Source of the DNA: CAZGHF01 sp043797305
GTDB taxonomy: Bacteria > Patescibacteriota > Minisyncoccia > UBA6257 > GWB1-50-10
NCBI GenBank assembly: GCA_043797305.1
Contig: JAZDPW010000023.1
Location: 1 to 27,766, forward strand
DNA length: 27,766 nt
Direction: 5' to 3'
Part shown: positions 1 to 7,903 of the stretch, piece by piece
How the letters are laid out: each line of letters opens with the position of its first letter
Numbering within the stretch: the stretch's first letter is position 1
The notes under the pieces: model-generated
Databases searched by the model: none
What the model was told of the DNA's origin: nothing
Seen by the model: the letters and a program-made list of their open reading frames with translations, nothing else
Translations under genes and position numbers: made by a program

Positions 1-328
1 TCCATTCTTTTGGGTTATGGGAAGCGGTGGCGATGACTCCGCCGGTCGCTTTCAAGAGTTGTACCAATACATAGAGCATCGGTGCCGTTGCAAGGCCGAT
101 GTCGATAATTTCAATCTTCGGACTTCGGTTTTTCAGGCCCCCTTTCAATCCTTCGCAAAGCTCCGGCGAGCCGATTCGGCCGTCGCGGGCGACCACTATT
201 TTTGGCTTGTTCTTTTTGCCGAAAAACCGGCCAAGACCGCGGCCTATGAGAAAAGCCACCTCTTCGTTTACTTCGGAAGGGTAAATGCCGCGGATGTCAT
301 AGGCCTTAAAGATGCTCCGATTCCTCAT
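1..328 (-). CDS. Phosphomannomutase/phosphoglucomutase, N-terminal part (cut by window edge)
   Basis: The reading frame starts at ATG 328-326 and stays open to the window edge, giving 109 residues of the N-terminus. It begins with the family opening F-K-A-Y-D-I-R-G (residues 7-14), has an ARDGR segment near residue 47, and ends in TASHNPKEW, the active-site loop whose serine carries the phosphate in alpha-D-phosphohexomutases. Members interconvert hexose 1- and 6-phosphates for sugar-nucleotide and cell-envelope synthesis. I cannot tell mannose from glucose specificity because the sugar-binding loops lie outside the window. The gene is divergent from ftsK, with only 42 bases between the starts. 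Confidence 0.88.
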   Translation of the reverse strand, partial: MRNRSIFKAYDIRGIYPSEVNEEVAFLIGRGLGRFFGKKNKPKIVVARDGRIGSPELCEGLKGGLKNRSPKIEIIDIGLATAPMLYVLVQLLKATGGVIATASHNPKEW

Positions 329-338
329 ATTGAAACTC

Positions 339-344
339 TATAAT
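339..344 (+). promoter_or_regulatory. Possible -10 box for ftsK
   Basis: A perfect TATAAT lies 26 bases before the ftsK start codon, in the short divergent spacer. No convincing -35 hexamer is visible at 16-18 bases upstream, so this is a weak call based on the -10 match and position alone. Confidence 0.3.
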
Positions 345-370
345 TTTTGAGCTTAAATTAAAAGGACCAC

Positions 371-2413
371 ATGCCGGCAAGAAGAAAAGGAAAAAGAGAG
401 GAAAGGGAAATGGAGGAACAGGACGCCGCCATTCATCCCGATGTCAAAAAAACCATCTGGATTGTTTTTTGTCTCGGCATCGCCATCCTTTTTATACTGG
501 CCGGGGCCGGTCAGGCCGGGCCTTGGGGAGCGAATATCTACGGAGTTTTGAATAAATTTTTCGGCTGGGGTTATTATCTCCTGCCCATCGTTTTTTTCAT
601 CGTCGCTTTTTCCTTAATCGCCCCCGAGCGGAAGAGAATTTTATGGCTTACTATTGTTGCCGGAGTTCTTTTCGTGGCCTCGGGTCTCGGCGTGATTGAC
701 ATCATCTCGCCCGGTGCCGGCGGCCTCCTTGGCCTTGTCTTGGGGTCGCTTAAAAAGCCCTTTGGGATGACCGCTTCGCTCGTGATAACCTTCGTCATCT
801 TGATCGCCTCCTTCCTTGTGGTTATAAACAAACCCGTAAGAATGCCGAAAATTCCGAAAAAAGAAAAGGGAGAAGAGCCGCCTCTTCAGGTTGAAAGCTA
901 CGGGGCGGAAGCCGCAAGAGGCGACAAAAAGGAAGTGGCGGCGCCCGAGGAAAAGCCCGTTTCGGTTCCTCTCGTTGCCGCTCCCAAAAAAGAGCCGCTT
1001 TTCCCGGTAAGGCAAACTAAAATCAAAAATTACGTGGCGCCGCCCGTCGGCCTCCTCGCCTCGTCTTTGGAAAAGCCGACGGTGGGTGACCTTCGGGCGA
1101 ACGCCAATATCATCAAACGGACTCTGGAGAGTTTCGGCATTCCGGTTGAAATGGGGGAGATTAACGTGGGACCGACCGTTACCCGCTACACCCTAAAACC
1201 GGCCGAAGGGGTGAAGCTTACCCGTCTTACCGCCCTAAATCAGGACTTGGCCCTGGCTCTTGCTGCTCATCCCATCCGGATTGAGGCACCCATCCCCGGC
1301 AAATCGCTCGTCGGCATTGAAGTGCCGAACAAATCGGCCGCTCTCGTCCGTTTGGGCAGCCTCCTTATTTATCCGGAATTCCAAAAATCTTCCCCGCTCA
1401 CGTTTGTTCTTGGCCGGAACGTTTCGGGCGAGCCGGTTTTCGCCGATATTGATAAAATGCCCCACCTCTTGATTGCCGGGGCGACCGGTTCGGGCAAATC
1501 GATAATGATTCATTCTCTTATCACTTCCCTTCTTTTCAAAAATTCTCCCGAAATGCTCCGCTTGATTCTCATTGACCCGAAACGGGTGGAGCTCACCATT
1601 TACGAGAATCTTCCCCACCTGATGTCGCCGGTTATTACCGAGAACAAGAAAGCAATGAGCGTTCTCCGCTGGGCGATAAACGAGATGGAAAGGCGCTACG
1701 AACTTCTTCTCCAGGCCGGCGTGAGGGACATAAGAGGTTACAACCAGAAAGGTGAGAAAATTCCTTATCTTCTTATAGTAATAGACGAGTTGGCCGACCT
1801 TATGGCTTCTTATGGCCGGGAGGTTGAAGGCTCGATTATCCGCCTTGCCCAGATGTCCCGGGCAACGGGCATCCATCTTGCGGTTTCGACCCAGCGGCCT
1901 TCGGTTGAAGTCATTACCGGTCTTATAAAAGCGAACATCACTTCCCGTATCGCTCTTCAAGTGGCAAGCCAGGTTGACTCGAGAACTATCCTCGATATGG
2001 CCGGCGCCGAAAAACTTTTGGGTTCCGGCGATTTGCTCTTCGTTTCTTCGGAACATTCCAAGCCGCGCCGGATTCAGGGCGCTTACGTTACCGAAGAGGA
2101 GGTGAAAAAAGTCACCGCTTTCATTAAGGAAAACAATAAGCCGGAAGAAAACGGTGAAGAAGTGATTAATCTGGAAGAAAACGGAGGACCCCGGGCGGAT
2201 TTGGCGCTCGACGATTATTCGGACGATTCCGACGAACTCTACAACGAGGCGATAAGAGTGGTAAAAGAAGCGAAAAAAGCCTCGGCTTCGCTTCTGCAAA
2301 GGAGATTGAAAGTGGGCTACGCCCGGGCGGCGCGGCTCCTCGATATAATGGAAGAGAAGGGAATTGTCGGTCCCGGCGACGGCGCAAAACCGAGAGAAGT
2401 ATATGGGGAATGA
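371..2413 (+). CDS. ftsK: DNA translocase FtsK
   Basis: This is the septal DNA pump that moves chromosome termini through the closing septum and, in other bacteria, activates Xer recombination. The 680-residue product has four membrane helices (about residues 29-46, 67-84, 90-110, 135-153), a short charged linker, then the motor: Walker A GATGSGKS at 370-377, Walker B with LIVIDELADL near 467-476, and the conserved SRATGIHLAVSTQRP segment. A winged-helix gamma domain, which reads KOPS-type sites in the family, fills about residues 612-676. It is short compared with Proteobacterial FtsK because the linker is brief. The start at 371 is supported by AAAGGA five bases upstream; a second ATG at 410 is possible. 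It overlaps the next gene by 11 bases. A single Xer-type recombinase, its likely partner, is encoded at 23882-24766. Confidence 0.96.
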   Translation: MPARRKGKREEREMEEQDAAIHPDVKKTIWIVFCLGIAILFILAGAGQAGPWGANIYGVLNKFFGWGYYLLPIVFFIVAFSLIAPERKRILWLTIVAGVLFVASGLGVIDIISPGAGGLLGLVLGSLKKPFGMTASLVITFVILIASFLVVINKPVRMPKIPKKEKGEEPPLQVESYGAEAARGDKKEVAAPEEKPVSVPLVAAPKKEPLFPVRQTKIKNYVAPPVGLLASSLEKPTVGDLRANANIIKRTLESFGIPVEMGEINVGPTVTRYTLKPAEGVKLTRLTALNQDLALALAAHPIRIEAPIPGKSLVGIEVPNKSAALVRLGSLLIYPEFQKSSPLTFVLGRNVSGEPVFADIDKMPHLLIAGATGSGKSIMIHSLITSLLFKNSPEMLRLILIDPKRVELTIYENLPHLMSPVITENKKAMSVLRWAINEMERRYELLLQAGVRDIRGYNQKGEKIPYLLIVIDELADLMASYGREVEGSIIRLAQMSRATGIHLAVSTQRPSVEVITGLIKANITSRIALQVASQVDSRTILDMAGAEKLLGSGDLLFVSSEHSKPRRIQGAYVTEEEVKKVTAFIKENNKPEENGEEVINLEENGGPRADLALDDYSDDSDELYNEAIRVVKEAKKASASLLQRRLKVGYARAARLLDIMEEKGIVGPGDGAKPREVYGE

Positions 2414-3077
2414 AGAAAGAAATTTGTCCAATACGCTCGTAAACGCCCTTCGGGCGCGGGGGCTTACCGCCGGCAAGCTCTCCGAACTGACCGGCGTTTC
2501 GGAAAGATTCTTGGAATCGCTCATTGAGGATAAATTCGAGGCCCTGCCTTCCCTGCCCTACACCCGCGGTTACCTAATGAAGATAGCCGACATTTTGGGC
2601 TTGGACGGAGAAGAACTTTTTAACGAATATCTCAAGGACAACGAGGCGGTAAAACGTTCGGGCCGGGACGACCGGTTTCCGGCTAACCGCTTTGAGAGAC
2701 CGAGATTTACGGGTAAGGTTGTCGTTTTGTCCTTGGTTGTTTTGGGCGTTCTTCTTTACGTTTTTTTGAAGATTTTCCTTTTTACGGGGAGGGACGGTTT
2801 ACTGCTTCAAAACCTGGATGAGAACATCACTTATTCGAACGAGCCGACTTTCACCGTTTCGGGTAAAGTCGACGATTCGTACGAATTGACTTTAAACGGC
2901 GAGAAGATTTATTCTGATAAAAACGGCGATTTTACGGCCCAAATCGAACTTGGAGAAGGTTTCAATACTTTGGTTTTCGGAACGAAAAAATTTTTGGGAA
3001 GAGAAAAAACGGTAACGAAACAAGTTTTTTACAAGGCGCCGGCCGAAGAAAGCATCAATACTAATGGCGAAGAATAA
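2403..3077 (+). CDS. RodZ-like helix-turn-helix membrane protein
   Basis: The protein (224 residues from ATG 2403) has an N-terminal helix-turn-helix of the HTH_25/RodZ type (about residues 6-75, with the family-like LPYTRGYLMKIADILGLD), a single membrane helix near 106-127, and an outer beta-rich domain. The outer domain (YSNEPTFTVSGKV...) resembles the glucodextranase-B/Ig-like domains found after the membrane segment in CPR RodZ-like proteins. RodZ links MreB to the cell wall machinery; whether that applies here is inference. An in-frame ATG at 2364 would overlap ftsK by 50 bases, so I prefer 2403, which overlaps by 11. It in turn overlaps recA by 14 bases, suggesting coupled translation of ftsK, this gene and recA. 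Confidence 0.8.
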   Translation: MGNEERNLSNTLVNALRARGLTAGKLSELTGVSERFLESLIEDKFEALPSLPYTRGYLMKIADILGLDGEELFNEYLKDNEAVKRSGRDDRFPANRFERPRFTGKVVVLSLVVLGVLLYVFLKIFLFTGRDGLLLQNLDENITYSNEPTFTVSGKVDDSYELTLNGEKIYSDKNGDFTAQIELGEGFNTLVFGTKKFLGREKTVTKQVFYKAPAEESINTNGEE

Positions 3078-4080
3078 ACCCCTTCCGGACGGAAAGGAAA
3101 AAAAGGAACCGGACGAGCTCGATGCGCTCATGGAGTCGCTCCAGTCGCGTTTCGGCGAAGGAGCGATAATGCGGCTCGGCGATAGCCAGCGCATCAAAGT
3201 GGAGACGGTTCCTTCCGGTTCTTTTTCGCTCGACATCGCTCTTGGTGCCGGCGGCCTTCCTAAGGGGAGAATCATCGAGATTTACGGTCTTGAAGCTTCC
3301 GGTAAAACAACTCTGGCTCTCCACGCCATTGCCGAAATCCAAAGAAGGGGCGGCCGGGCGGCTTTCATCGATGCCGAGCACGCCCTCGATCCCGAATACG
3401 CCAAGAATATCGGCGTCAATGTGAAAGACCTTATTATTTCCCAGCCGGATACCGGCGAGGAAGCTTTGAATATTTTGGAAAGTCTGGTGCGGTCTTCGGC
3501 GATCGGTATCGTGGTTGTCGATTCGGTGGCGGCTCTCACCCCGCGGGCGGAAATTGAAGGCGAAATGGGCGCTCACCACATCGGGGCGCAGGCACGGCTC
3601 ATGAGCCAAGCCCTGCGGAAGTTGACCGCCATTGCCGACAAGTCCAAGACAATCGTTATTTTCATAAACCAAATTCGCCATAAGATAGGAATTATGTTCG
3701 GCAATCCCGAAACAACCACCGGCGGTTTGGCGCTCAAGTTTTACGCGTCGGTGAGAATCGATATCAGGAGAATAGCTCAGATTAAAAAAGGCGACGAAGT
3801 GGTGGGGAGTCGGCACAAAGTCAAGATAGTTAAGAACAAGGTTGCGCCGCCTTTCAAGATTACCGAATTCGACATTATGTATGGCGAGGGCATTTCCTAT
3901 GAAGCCGATGTTTTGAATACAGCCGCAAAATACGGGGTGGTGACAAAATCCGGCTCAAGCTATGTTTTTGAAGGCGAGCGGCTCGGGGTCGGTTTCGACA
4001 AATCCCGCGAGAGATTGAAGGAAGACAAAAAGCTTCTCGAAACGATTAAGAAAAAAACCCTGGAAGCGATAAAGGTTTAG
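3064..4080 (+). CDS. recA: Recombinase RecA
   Basis: RecA (338 residues) forms the filament for strand exchange and the SOS response. Recognisable parts are the Walker A at residues 75-83 (GLEASGKTT), the FIDAEHALD segment, Walker B (IVVVDSVAAL), the HIGAQARLMSQALRKL segment, and loop 2 with GNPETTTGG followed by LKFYASVRIDIRR. The Walker A differs from the usual GPESSGKTT at two non-catalytic positions but keeps G-K-T. The acidic C-terminal tail typical of E. coli RecA is absent; the protein ends in a basic helix. The start codon lies inside the end of the previous gene. Its stop codon overlaps the stop of the convergent folD. Confidence 0.97.
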   Translation: MAKNKPLPDGKEKKEPDELDALMESLQSRFGEGAIMRLGDSQRIKVETVPSGSFSLDIALGAGGLPKGRIIEIYGLEASGKTTLALHAIAEIQRRGGRAAFIDAEHALDPEYAKNIGVNVKDLIISQPDTGEEALNILESLVRSSAIGIVVVDSVAALTPRAEIEGEMGAHHIGAQARLMSQALRKLTAIADKSKTIVIFINQIRHKIGIMFGNPETTTGGLALKFYASVRIDIRRIAQIKKGDEVVGSRHKVKIVKNKVAPPFKITEFDIMYGEGISYEADVLNTAAKYGVVTKSGSSYVFEGERLGVGFDKSRERLKEDKKLLETIKKKTLEAIKV

Positions 4081-4087
4081 GGTTTTT
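4053..4087. terminator. Bidirectional terminator across the recA/folD stop codons
   Basis: AAAAACCCT (4053-4061) pairs perfectly with AGGGTTTTT (4079-4087) around a 17-base loop that contains the end of recA. Read in either direction the stem ends in a run of T, as in a rho-independent terminator. It sits entirely within overlapping coding ends. The loop is long, so strength is uncertain. Confidence 0.5.
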
Positions 4088-4868
4088 GTAAGTTGGTTAA
4101 TTCGTAAAAGTTCTCGAAGAGCTTGGCGACGAGAATGGGACCGGTGCCGCCGGGTGTCGGCGTGTACGAGATTGTTGTTGGCTGCGAAGCGTCAAAGTCA
4201 CCGGCGGTTTTGCCGTCCTTAAAGTCATAACCGAAATCGATTACGACAGCGCTGTTTTTTAGCACCGCCGGTTTTATGAGGCCGGCGATGCCCACGCCGG
4301 AGACAACAATATCCGCCTGTTTCAAGGTTTCCAGGTTCCCGCTGCTGTTTAAGGTTTGAAGCTCGGAGCATTTCCCTTTTAGCCACTCGGAAACAGGCTT
4401 GCCGACAAGGAGACCGAGGCCGACTACCGCCGCTTTTTTGGTTTTTAGTTTATAGTTTATAGTTTTTAAAATTGTTTCCACGACGCCTACGGCGGGGGCA
4501 AGAACCGGCGCTTTTCCCGTGAGGTTATCGACGTCTTTTTCGGGCGGGATTATCCCAATCATCTCATCACGGTTTATTTGTGCCGGGAGAGGGAGTTGGA
4601 GGACCAATCCGCCGCAATCGGGGAGGTCGGCGATTTCCCGGGCCTTTTCCTTCAATTCGTCGTTTTCTATTTCGTTCGGAAATTTATAGAGCCGGAAATC
4701 GACGCCGATTATTTTCGCTATTTTCTCCTTTTGCCTTACGAAACTGACCATTGTCGGTTCCTCGCCGACCAAAATTACCGCCAAAAACTTCTGCTCCCTT
4801 CTTGCGGACAGCTTGTTTTTGAGTTCGACAACAATTCCGTCTGCAATTTTCCTGCCGTCGATGACCAT
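4077..4868 (-). CDS. folD: Bifunctional methylenetetrahydrofolate dehydrogenase/cyclohydrolase FolD
   Basis: FolD oxidises 5,10-methylene-THF to methenyl-THF and hydrolyses it to 10-formyl-THF. The 263-residue protein has the catalytic lysine region VSFVRQKEKI (Lys47), GGLVLQLPLP (about 86-95), the KDVDNL motif, the nucleotide-binding VVGLGLLVGKPV and the C-terminal YTPTPGGTGP. The tyrosine usually found four residues before the catalytic lysine (SxxYVxxK) is phenylalanine here (Phe43), and the usual GRS before VGxP is GLG. Codons around 4440-4465 are an AT-rich repeat (three copies of a TATAAACTA-like word on the coding strand), read as TINYKLKTKK. It follows glyA after 19 bases, so the two one-carbon enzymes are probably cotranscribed. 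Confidence 0.95.
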   Translation of the reverse strand: MVIDGRKIADGIVVELKNKLSARREQKFLAVILVGEEPTMVSFVRQKEKIAKIIGVDFRLYKFPNEIENDELKEKAREIADLPDCGGLVLQLPLPAQINRDEMIGIIPPEKDVDNLTGKAPVLAPAVGVVETILKTINYKLKTKKAAVVGLGLLVGKPVSEWLKGKCSELQTLNSSGNLETLKQADIVVSGVGIAGLIKPAVLKNSAVVIDFGYDFKDGKTAGDFDASQPTTISYTPTPGGTGPILVAKLFENFYELTNLQKP

Positions 4869-4887
4869 AGAATTTATAAATTAAGAA

Positions 4888-6111
4888 TCAGGAATAACGG
4901 AGAGGGAATTTGCGGCAGAGGCGGAGAGTTTCCATTTTAATTTCTTTTCCGGACTGCTTTTTAAGGAGAGCCGCGTCAATTAACCCCGCGATTTTTGTCA
5001 TTTCTTTTTCCTTCATTCCTCTCGTCGTCATGGCGGCCGGGCCGATCCGCACTCCCGAAGGGTCGAAGGGTTTTCTTTCGTCGTAGGGAATGGTGTTTTT
5101 ATTTACGACGATGCCGACTCTCTCCAAGGCGTCGCTTGCCTTCGCTCCGCCCACCCCCCGTTTCCAGGTATCAAGAAGGAGAAGGTGATTGTCGGTGCCG
5201 CCCGAGACGACCCGCCAGCCCAGCCTTTTAAGTTCGGCAGCGAGAGCTTGGGCATTCTTTACGATTTGCCGGGCGTATTTTTTAAAAGATGGCTTAGCCG
5301 CTTCCGAGAGGGCCACAGCGACCGCGGCAATCTGATTGACGTGCGGGCCGCCTTGGAGACCGGGAAAGACAGCTCTGTCTATTTCTTTGGCGAAATTTTT
5401 GTGGGAGAAAATGATGGCCGACCGCGGTCCGCGGAGGGTCTTGTGGGTAGTGGTGGTAACAACATCGGCATAGGGGAAAGGCGAGGTGTGGGCGCCGCCG
5501 GCAACCAAGCCCGCGATATGGGACATATCTACCATCAAAATCGCTCCGGCGGCATCGGCAACAGCCCGGAATTTCTTAAAATCGATTTTTCTCGGGTAGG
5601 CGGTAAAGCCGGCTATGATGAGGCAGGGCTTTTCCTTTTTCGCGATTTTCAGGAGGCTTTTGTAATCGAGTTTTTCGGTTTTGGCATCGACGCCGTAGGG
5701 GACTTGTTTCCAGATTTTTCCGGTGGCGCTCACCTTATGGCCGTGAGTGAGGTGGCCGCCCATATCGAGGCGCATGCCCATTATTTTTCCGCCTAAAGGC
5801 ACGAGCGCGAGGTAAACCGCCAGGTTGGCCGGAGAGCCGGAGTAGGGCTGGACGTTAACCGCCCATTTTTTCGGCGAGAGTTTGAAAAGTTTTAGCGCTC
5901 TTTCCCTCGCAAGGTTTTCGATTTTGTCGACGAAAAAATTGCCGCCGTAGTAGCGCCCCTTAGGGTACCCTTCGGCGTATTTGTTGGTAAAAGGCGAGCC
6001 GAGCGCTTTTAAAATTTCTTCGGAGACGTAGTTTTCCGAAGCGATAAGGTTTATCGCTTCTTTTTGCCGCGCAATTTCCCCCTTTGTTATTTGCCGGACT
6101 TTAGCGTCCAT
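4888..6111 (-). CDS. glyA: Serine hydroxymethyltransferase
   Basis: GlyA converts serine and THF to glycine and 5,10-methylene-THF, the substrate of the neighbouring FolD. The 407-residue protein shows the family landmarks in order: INLIASENYVS near the N-terminus, KYAEGYPKGRYYGG, the VNVQPYSGSPAN segment, the DMSHIAGLVAGG loop and the PLP lysine in VTTTTHKTLRGPR. The C-terminus (CRKFPLRY) is of the type seen in many bacterial GlyA proteins. ATG 6111-6109 is the natural start, giving MDAKVRQI. It lies 35 bases after the end of the upstream S1-protein gene, with a small hairpin between them. Confidence 0.97.
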   Translation of the reverse strand: MDAKVRQITKGEIARQKEAINLIASENYVSEEILKALGSPFTNKYAEGYPKGRYYGGNFFVDKIENLARERALKLFKLSPKKWAVNVQPYSGSPANLAVYLALVPLGGKIMGMRLDMGGHLTHGHKVSATGKIWKQVPYGVDAKTEKLDYKSLLKIAKKEKPCLIIAGFTAYPRKIDFKKFRAVADAAGAILMVDMSHIAGLVAGGAHTSPFPYADVVTTTTHKTLRGPRSAIIFSHKNFAKEIDRAVFPGLQGGPHVNQIAAVAVALSEAAKPSFKKYARQIVKNAQALAAELKRLGWRVVSGGTDNHLLLLDTWKRGVGGAKASDALERVGIVVNKNTIPYDERKPFDPSGVRIGPAAMTTRGMKEKEMTKIAGLIDAALLKKQSGKEIKMETLRLCRKFPLRYS

Positions 6112-6116
6112 CAGGA

Positions 6117-6133
6117 CACTTTACTATAAAGTG
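6117..6133 (-). promoter_or_regulatory. Small perfect hairpin just upstream of glyA
   Basis: CACTTTA and TAAAGTG form a 7-bp stem around a 3-base loop, ending 5 bases before the glyA start codon on the minus strand. It lacks a T-run, so it is not a good terminator. It could affect ribosome access to glyA or stabilise a processed end, but this is only inferred from position. Confidence 0.35.
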
Positions 6134-6146
6134 ACGGGGAGCGCCA

Positions 6147-7232
6147 CTACTTTATGAGTTTCAAGGCGATTCTCTTTTCTTCGGGTTTGAGGCTTTCGAT
6201 TTTGAATTCGTAATTCTCGCCCGAGACGAGTTCTTTTTTCATTTCCGGCACGCCGCCGAATTCGGAGACGTGAATTTGCCCTTGGATTCCGTCACCAAGA
6301 TTGATAATCGCCCCGTAAGGATGGAAGGCGTAAACTTTTCCTTTCACTGTTTCGCCTTCTTTGTACTTATCCGCGACTTTATCCCACGGGTCGGTTTGGA
6401 GCGCCTTAAGCGAGAGTGAAATTCGGCCGTCTTTTATCTCTATGATTTTAGCTTTAACGGCGTCGTCAACGTTTATCACTTCCTTTGGGTTTTCAATCAT
6501 CTGGTGGGAGAGCTCGGAAATGTGAATCAAGCCTTCCACTCCGGGGTTATCGGTGAATTTTATGAACGCCCCAAAGTCGGCCACTCCCGAAACGACGCCC
6601 TCGATAACTTGGCCGACCTCGTAGTTTTTGGCGAGTTCTTTGACCGATACTTCCACCGCCGCCTTTTCCGAAATTATAAGCTTGCCGGTGCGGGGGTTGG
6701 CGTCGATTATCTTTGCCTCGAGCTCCATCCCTATGAGTTTCTGGAGCTCGGTCATTATCTGGTTTTTATCTTCCGTCGAAATCCGCGGATAGTGCTCTCC
6801 CGAGAGCTGTGAAACAGGCAGAAAGGCCGGTATCCCGTTTAGGTCGGCGACAAGCCCGCCGCGATTGGCATTCTTTATCTTTATTTTGATGATTTCTTCG
6901 CGTTCCTGAAGTTCCTGAATCTCTGCCCAGGCTTTTTGCCGGCCGGCTTCGGTGAGCGACAGTTCCACCACTCCCTCTTCATTGTCCACTTCAATCACTT
7001 TTGCGTGGATGGGGTCGCCGATTTTCAGGTTCTTAACTGCCTCCTTGGCGTTTTGAATCTCTCCGCGGTAGACCATACCCGTGCCGTGACGCCCCAGGTC
7101 GATTACCATCGAGCTTGCGCCTTTTTCGAGCACTACCCCTTCGACGAGGTCGCCGGCTTTAAGCACCGAGAACAACTCGGGCTTGTCTTTCATGAATTGC
7201 TTGAAAAATTGTTGGGCGTAATTCGTTGTCAT
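6147..7232 (-). CDS. rpsA: S1 RNA-binding domain protein (ribosomal protein S1-like)
   Basis: The 361-residue protein consists of four S1 (OB-fold) domains at about residues 27-95, 108-190, 205-276 and 292-360. The third is the most canonical, with VADFGAFIKF...GVEGLIHISELS. Bacterial S1 helps the 30S subunit bind and unfold mRNA; four-domain versions are usual in many non-proteobacterial lineages, against six in E. coli. This role fits a window where many genes lack a clear Shine-Dalgarno site. The gene is followed by glyA and folD on the same strand. Only a poor promoter is visible upstream. Confidence 0.9.
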   Translation of the reverse strand: MTTNYAQQFFKQFMKDKPELFSVLKAGDLVEGVVLEKGASSMVIDLGRHGTGMVYRGEIQNAKEAVKNLKIGDPIHAKVIEVDNEEGVVELSLTEAGRQKAWAEIQELQEREEIIKIKIKNANRGGLVADLNGIPAFLPVSQLSGEHYPRISTEDKNQIMTELQKLIGMELEAKIIDANPRTGKLIISEKAAVEVSVKELAKNYEVGQVIEGVVSGVADFGAFIKFTDNPGVEGLIHISELSHQMIENPKEVINVDDAVKAKIIEIKDGRISLSLKALQTDPWDKVADKYKEGETVKGKVYAFHPYGAIINLGDGIQGQIHVSEFGGVPEMKKELVSGENYEFKIESLKPEEKRIALKLIK

Positions 7233-7260
7233 TAGGGCTTCAGGTTATCACGAAAGGCCG

Positions 7261-7289
7261 TTGAAAATCAAGTAAAACCGGGATATAAT
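7261..7289 (+). promoter_or_regulatory. Sigma-70-type promoter for the MBL-fold/gyrA run
   Basis: TTGAAA (7261-7266) and TATAAT (7284-7289) are separated by exactly 17 bases, in the intergenic space before the gene at 7311. This is one of the best promoter matches in the window and would give a leader of about 15 bases. Confidence 0.72.
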
Positions 7290-7310
7290 TAATAAAGAAG
7301 CGGAAAACCA

Positions 7311-7901
7311 ATGGTCATTACCTATCACGGCGATAATTACTTCAAGATTCAATCGGGGAATTTTACCGCTCTTATCGACCCGACCGACAGTCGCTCTTTT
7401 CGGGGAGCCGATTTGATTTTAAGCACTCTGAAGCCTTCGCCCGTTCCGCCGCCCAACCCGGAAGGGGCCCCCTCGGGGGAGAAAGTTTTTTGGATTGACC
7501 ATCAGGGCGAGTACGAAGTGAAAGACGCGGTTGTCCGGGGGATAAGCGCGGGCGTGGAACGGGGAGACGAAAAAACCATTTATCGGATTTCTCTGGAGGG
7601 CATAAACATCCTCGTTTTGGGGCATCTTAGCCACGAACCGTCGCCCGAAGTTCAGGAAAATTTCAAAGGCGTTCAGGTGGTAATCGTTCCCGCCGGCGGC
7701 AAACCCTTTATTTCCGAGGAAACAGCTGCCAAGCTGGTGAGGCAAATCGAGCCGGCTCTTGTAATTCCATCGCTTTCAAAAAACTTCAAAAGTTTCTTGA
7801 AAGAAATGGGTAAAGACAAATGCCCGGTCGAAGAAAAGCTGACTTTTAAAGCCAAAGACCTGGAACCGGGGAAAATGGCGGTGAGGTGCTTGGCTTCTTA
7901 G
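7311..7901 (+). CDS. Metallo-beta-lactamase-fold protein, metal site apparently lost
   Basis: The 196-residue protein matches the general pattern of UlaG-like MBL-fold hydrolases: an opening ITYHGDNYFKIQSG, then TALIDPT, a GEYEV segment, IYRISLEGINILVLGHLSH and a C-terminal PALVIPSL region. The metal-binding HxHxDH expected after the DLIL strand is missing: the sequence reads DLILSTLKPSP. A palindromic repeat in frame adds the PEGAPSG stretch (around 7457-7479). Either the protein has a non-hydrolytic role or the metal site is rebuilt elsewhere; I cannot tell which. Before the insertion of the element at 7910-8038 the next gene would have begun 2 bases after this stop codon. Confidence 0.72.
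   Translation: MVITYHGDNYFKIQSGNFTALIDPTDSRSFRGADLILSTLKPSPVPPPNPEGAPSGEKVFWIDHQGEYEVKDAVVRGISAGVERGDEKTIYRISLEGINILVLGHLSHEPSPEVQENFKGVQVVIVPAGGKPFISEETAAKLVRQIEPALVIPSLSKNFKSFLKEMGKDKCPVEEKLTFKAKDLEPGKMAVRCLAS
7457..7479. repeat. Palindromic GC repeat in the MBL gene (PEGAPSG repeat, copy 1)
   Basis: A GC-rich stretch around GAAGGGGCCCC followed by TCGGGG closely matches the sequence at 10274-10298 in gyrA. Both are read in the same frame and both yield PEGAPSG. The two host proteins are unrelated, so a shared origin of this short stretch by repeat insertion is likely. Confidence 0.6.
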
Positions 7902-7903
7902 GG

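Noticed and set aside
371..2413. UGA recoded to glycine as in some CPR lineages
   Set aside because: Known genes (ftsK, the NYN gene) end naturally at TGA, and none contains an in-frame TGA where glycine is expected.
1235..2524. Long minus-strand open frame (429 codons) antisense to ftsK
   Set aside because: It lies almost wholly opposite a clear FtsK motor domain, its translation is of low-complexity shadow type, and it has no recognisable motifs or start context.
5185..5796. Plus-strand frame of 203 codons opposite glyA
   Set aside because: Shadow of glyA, whose motifs are unambiguous.
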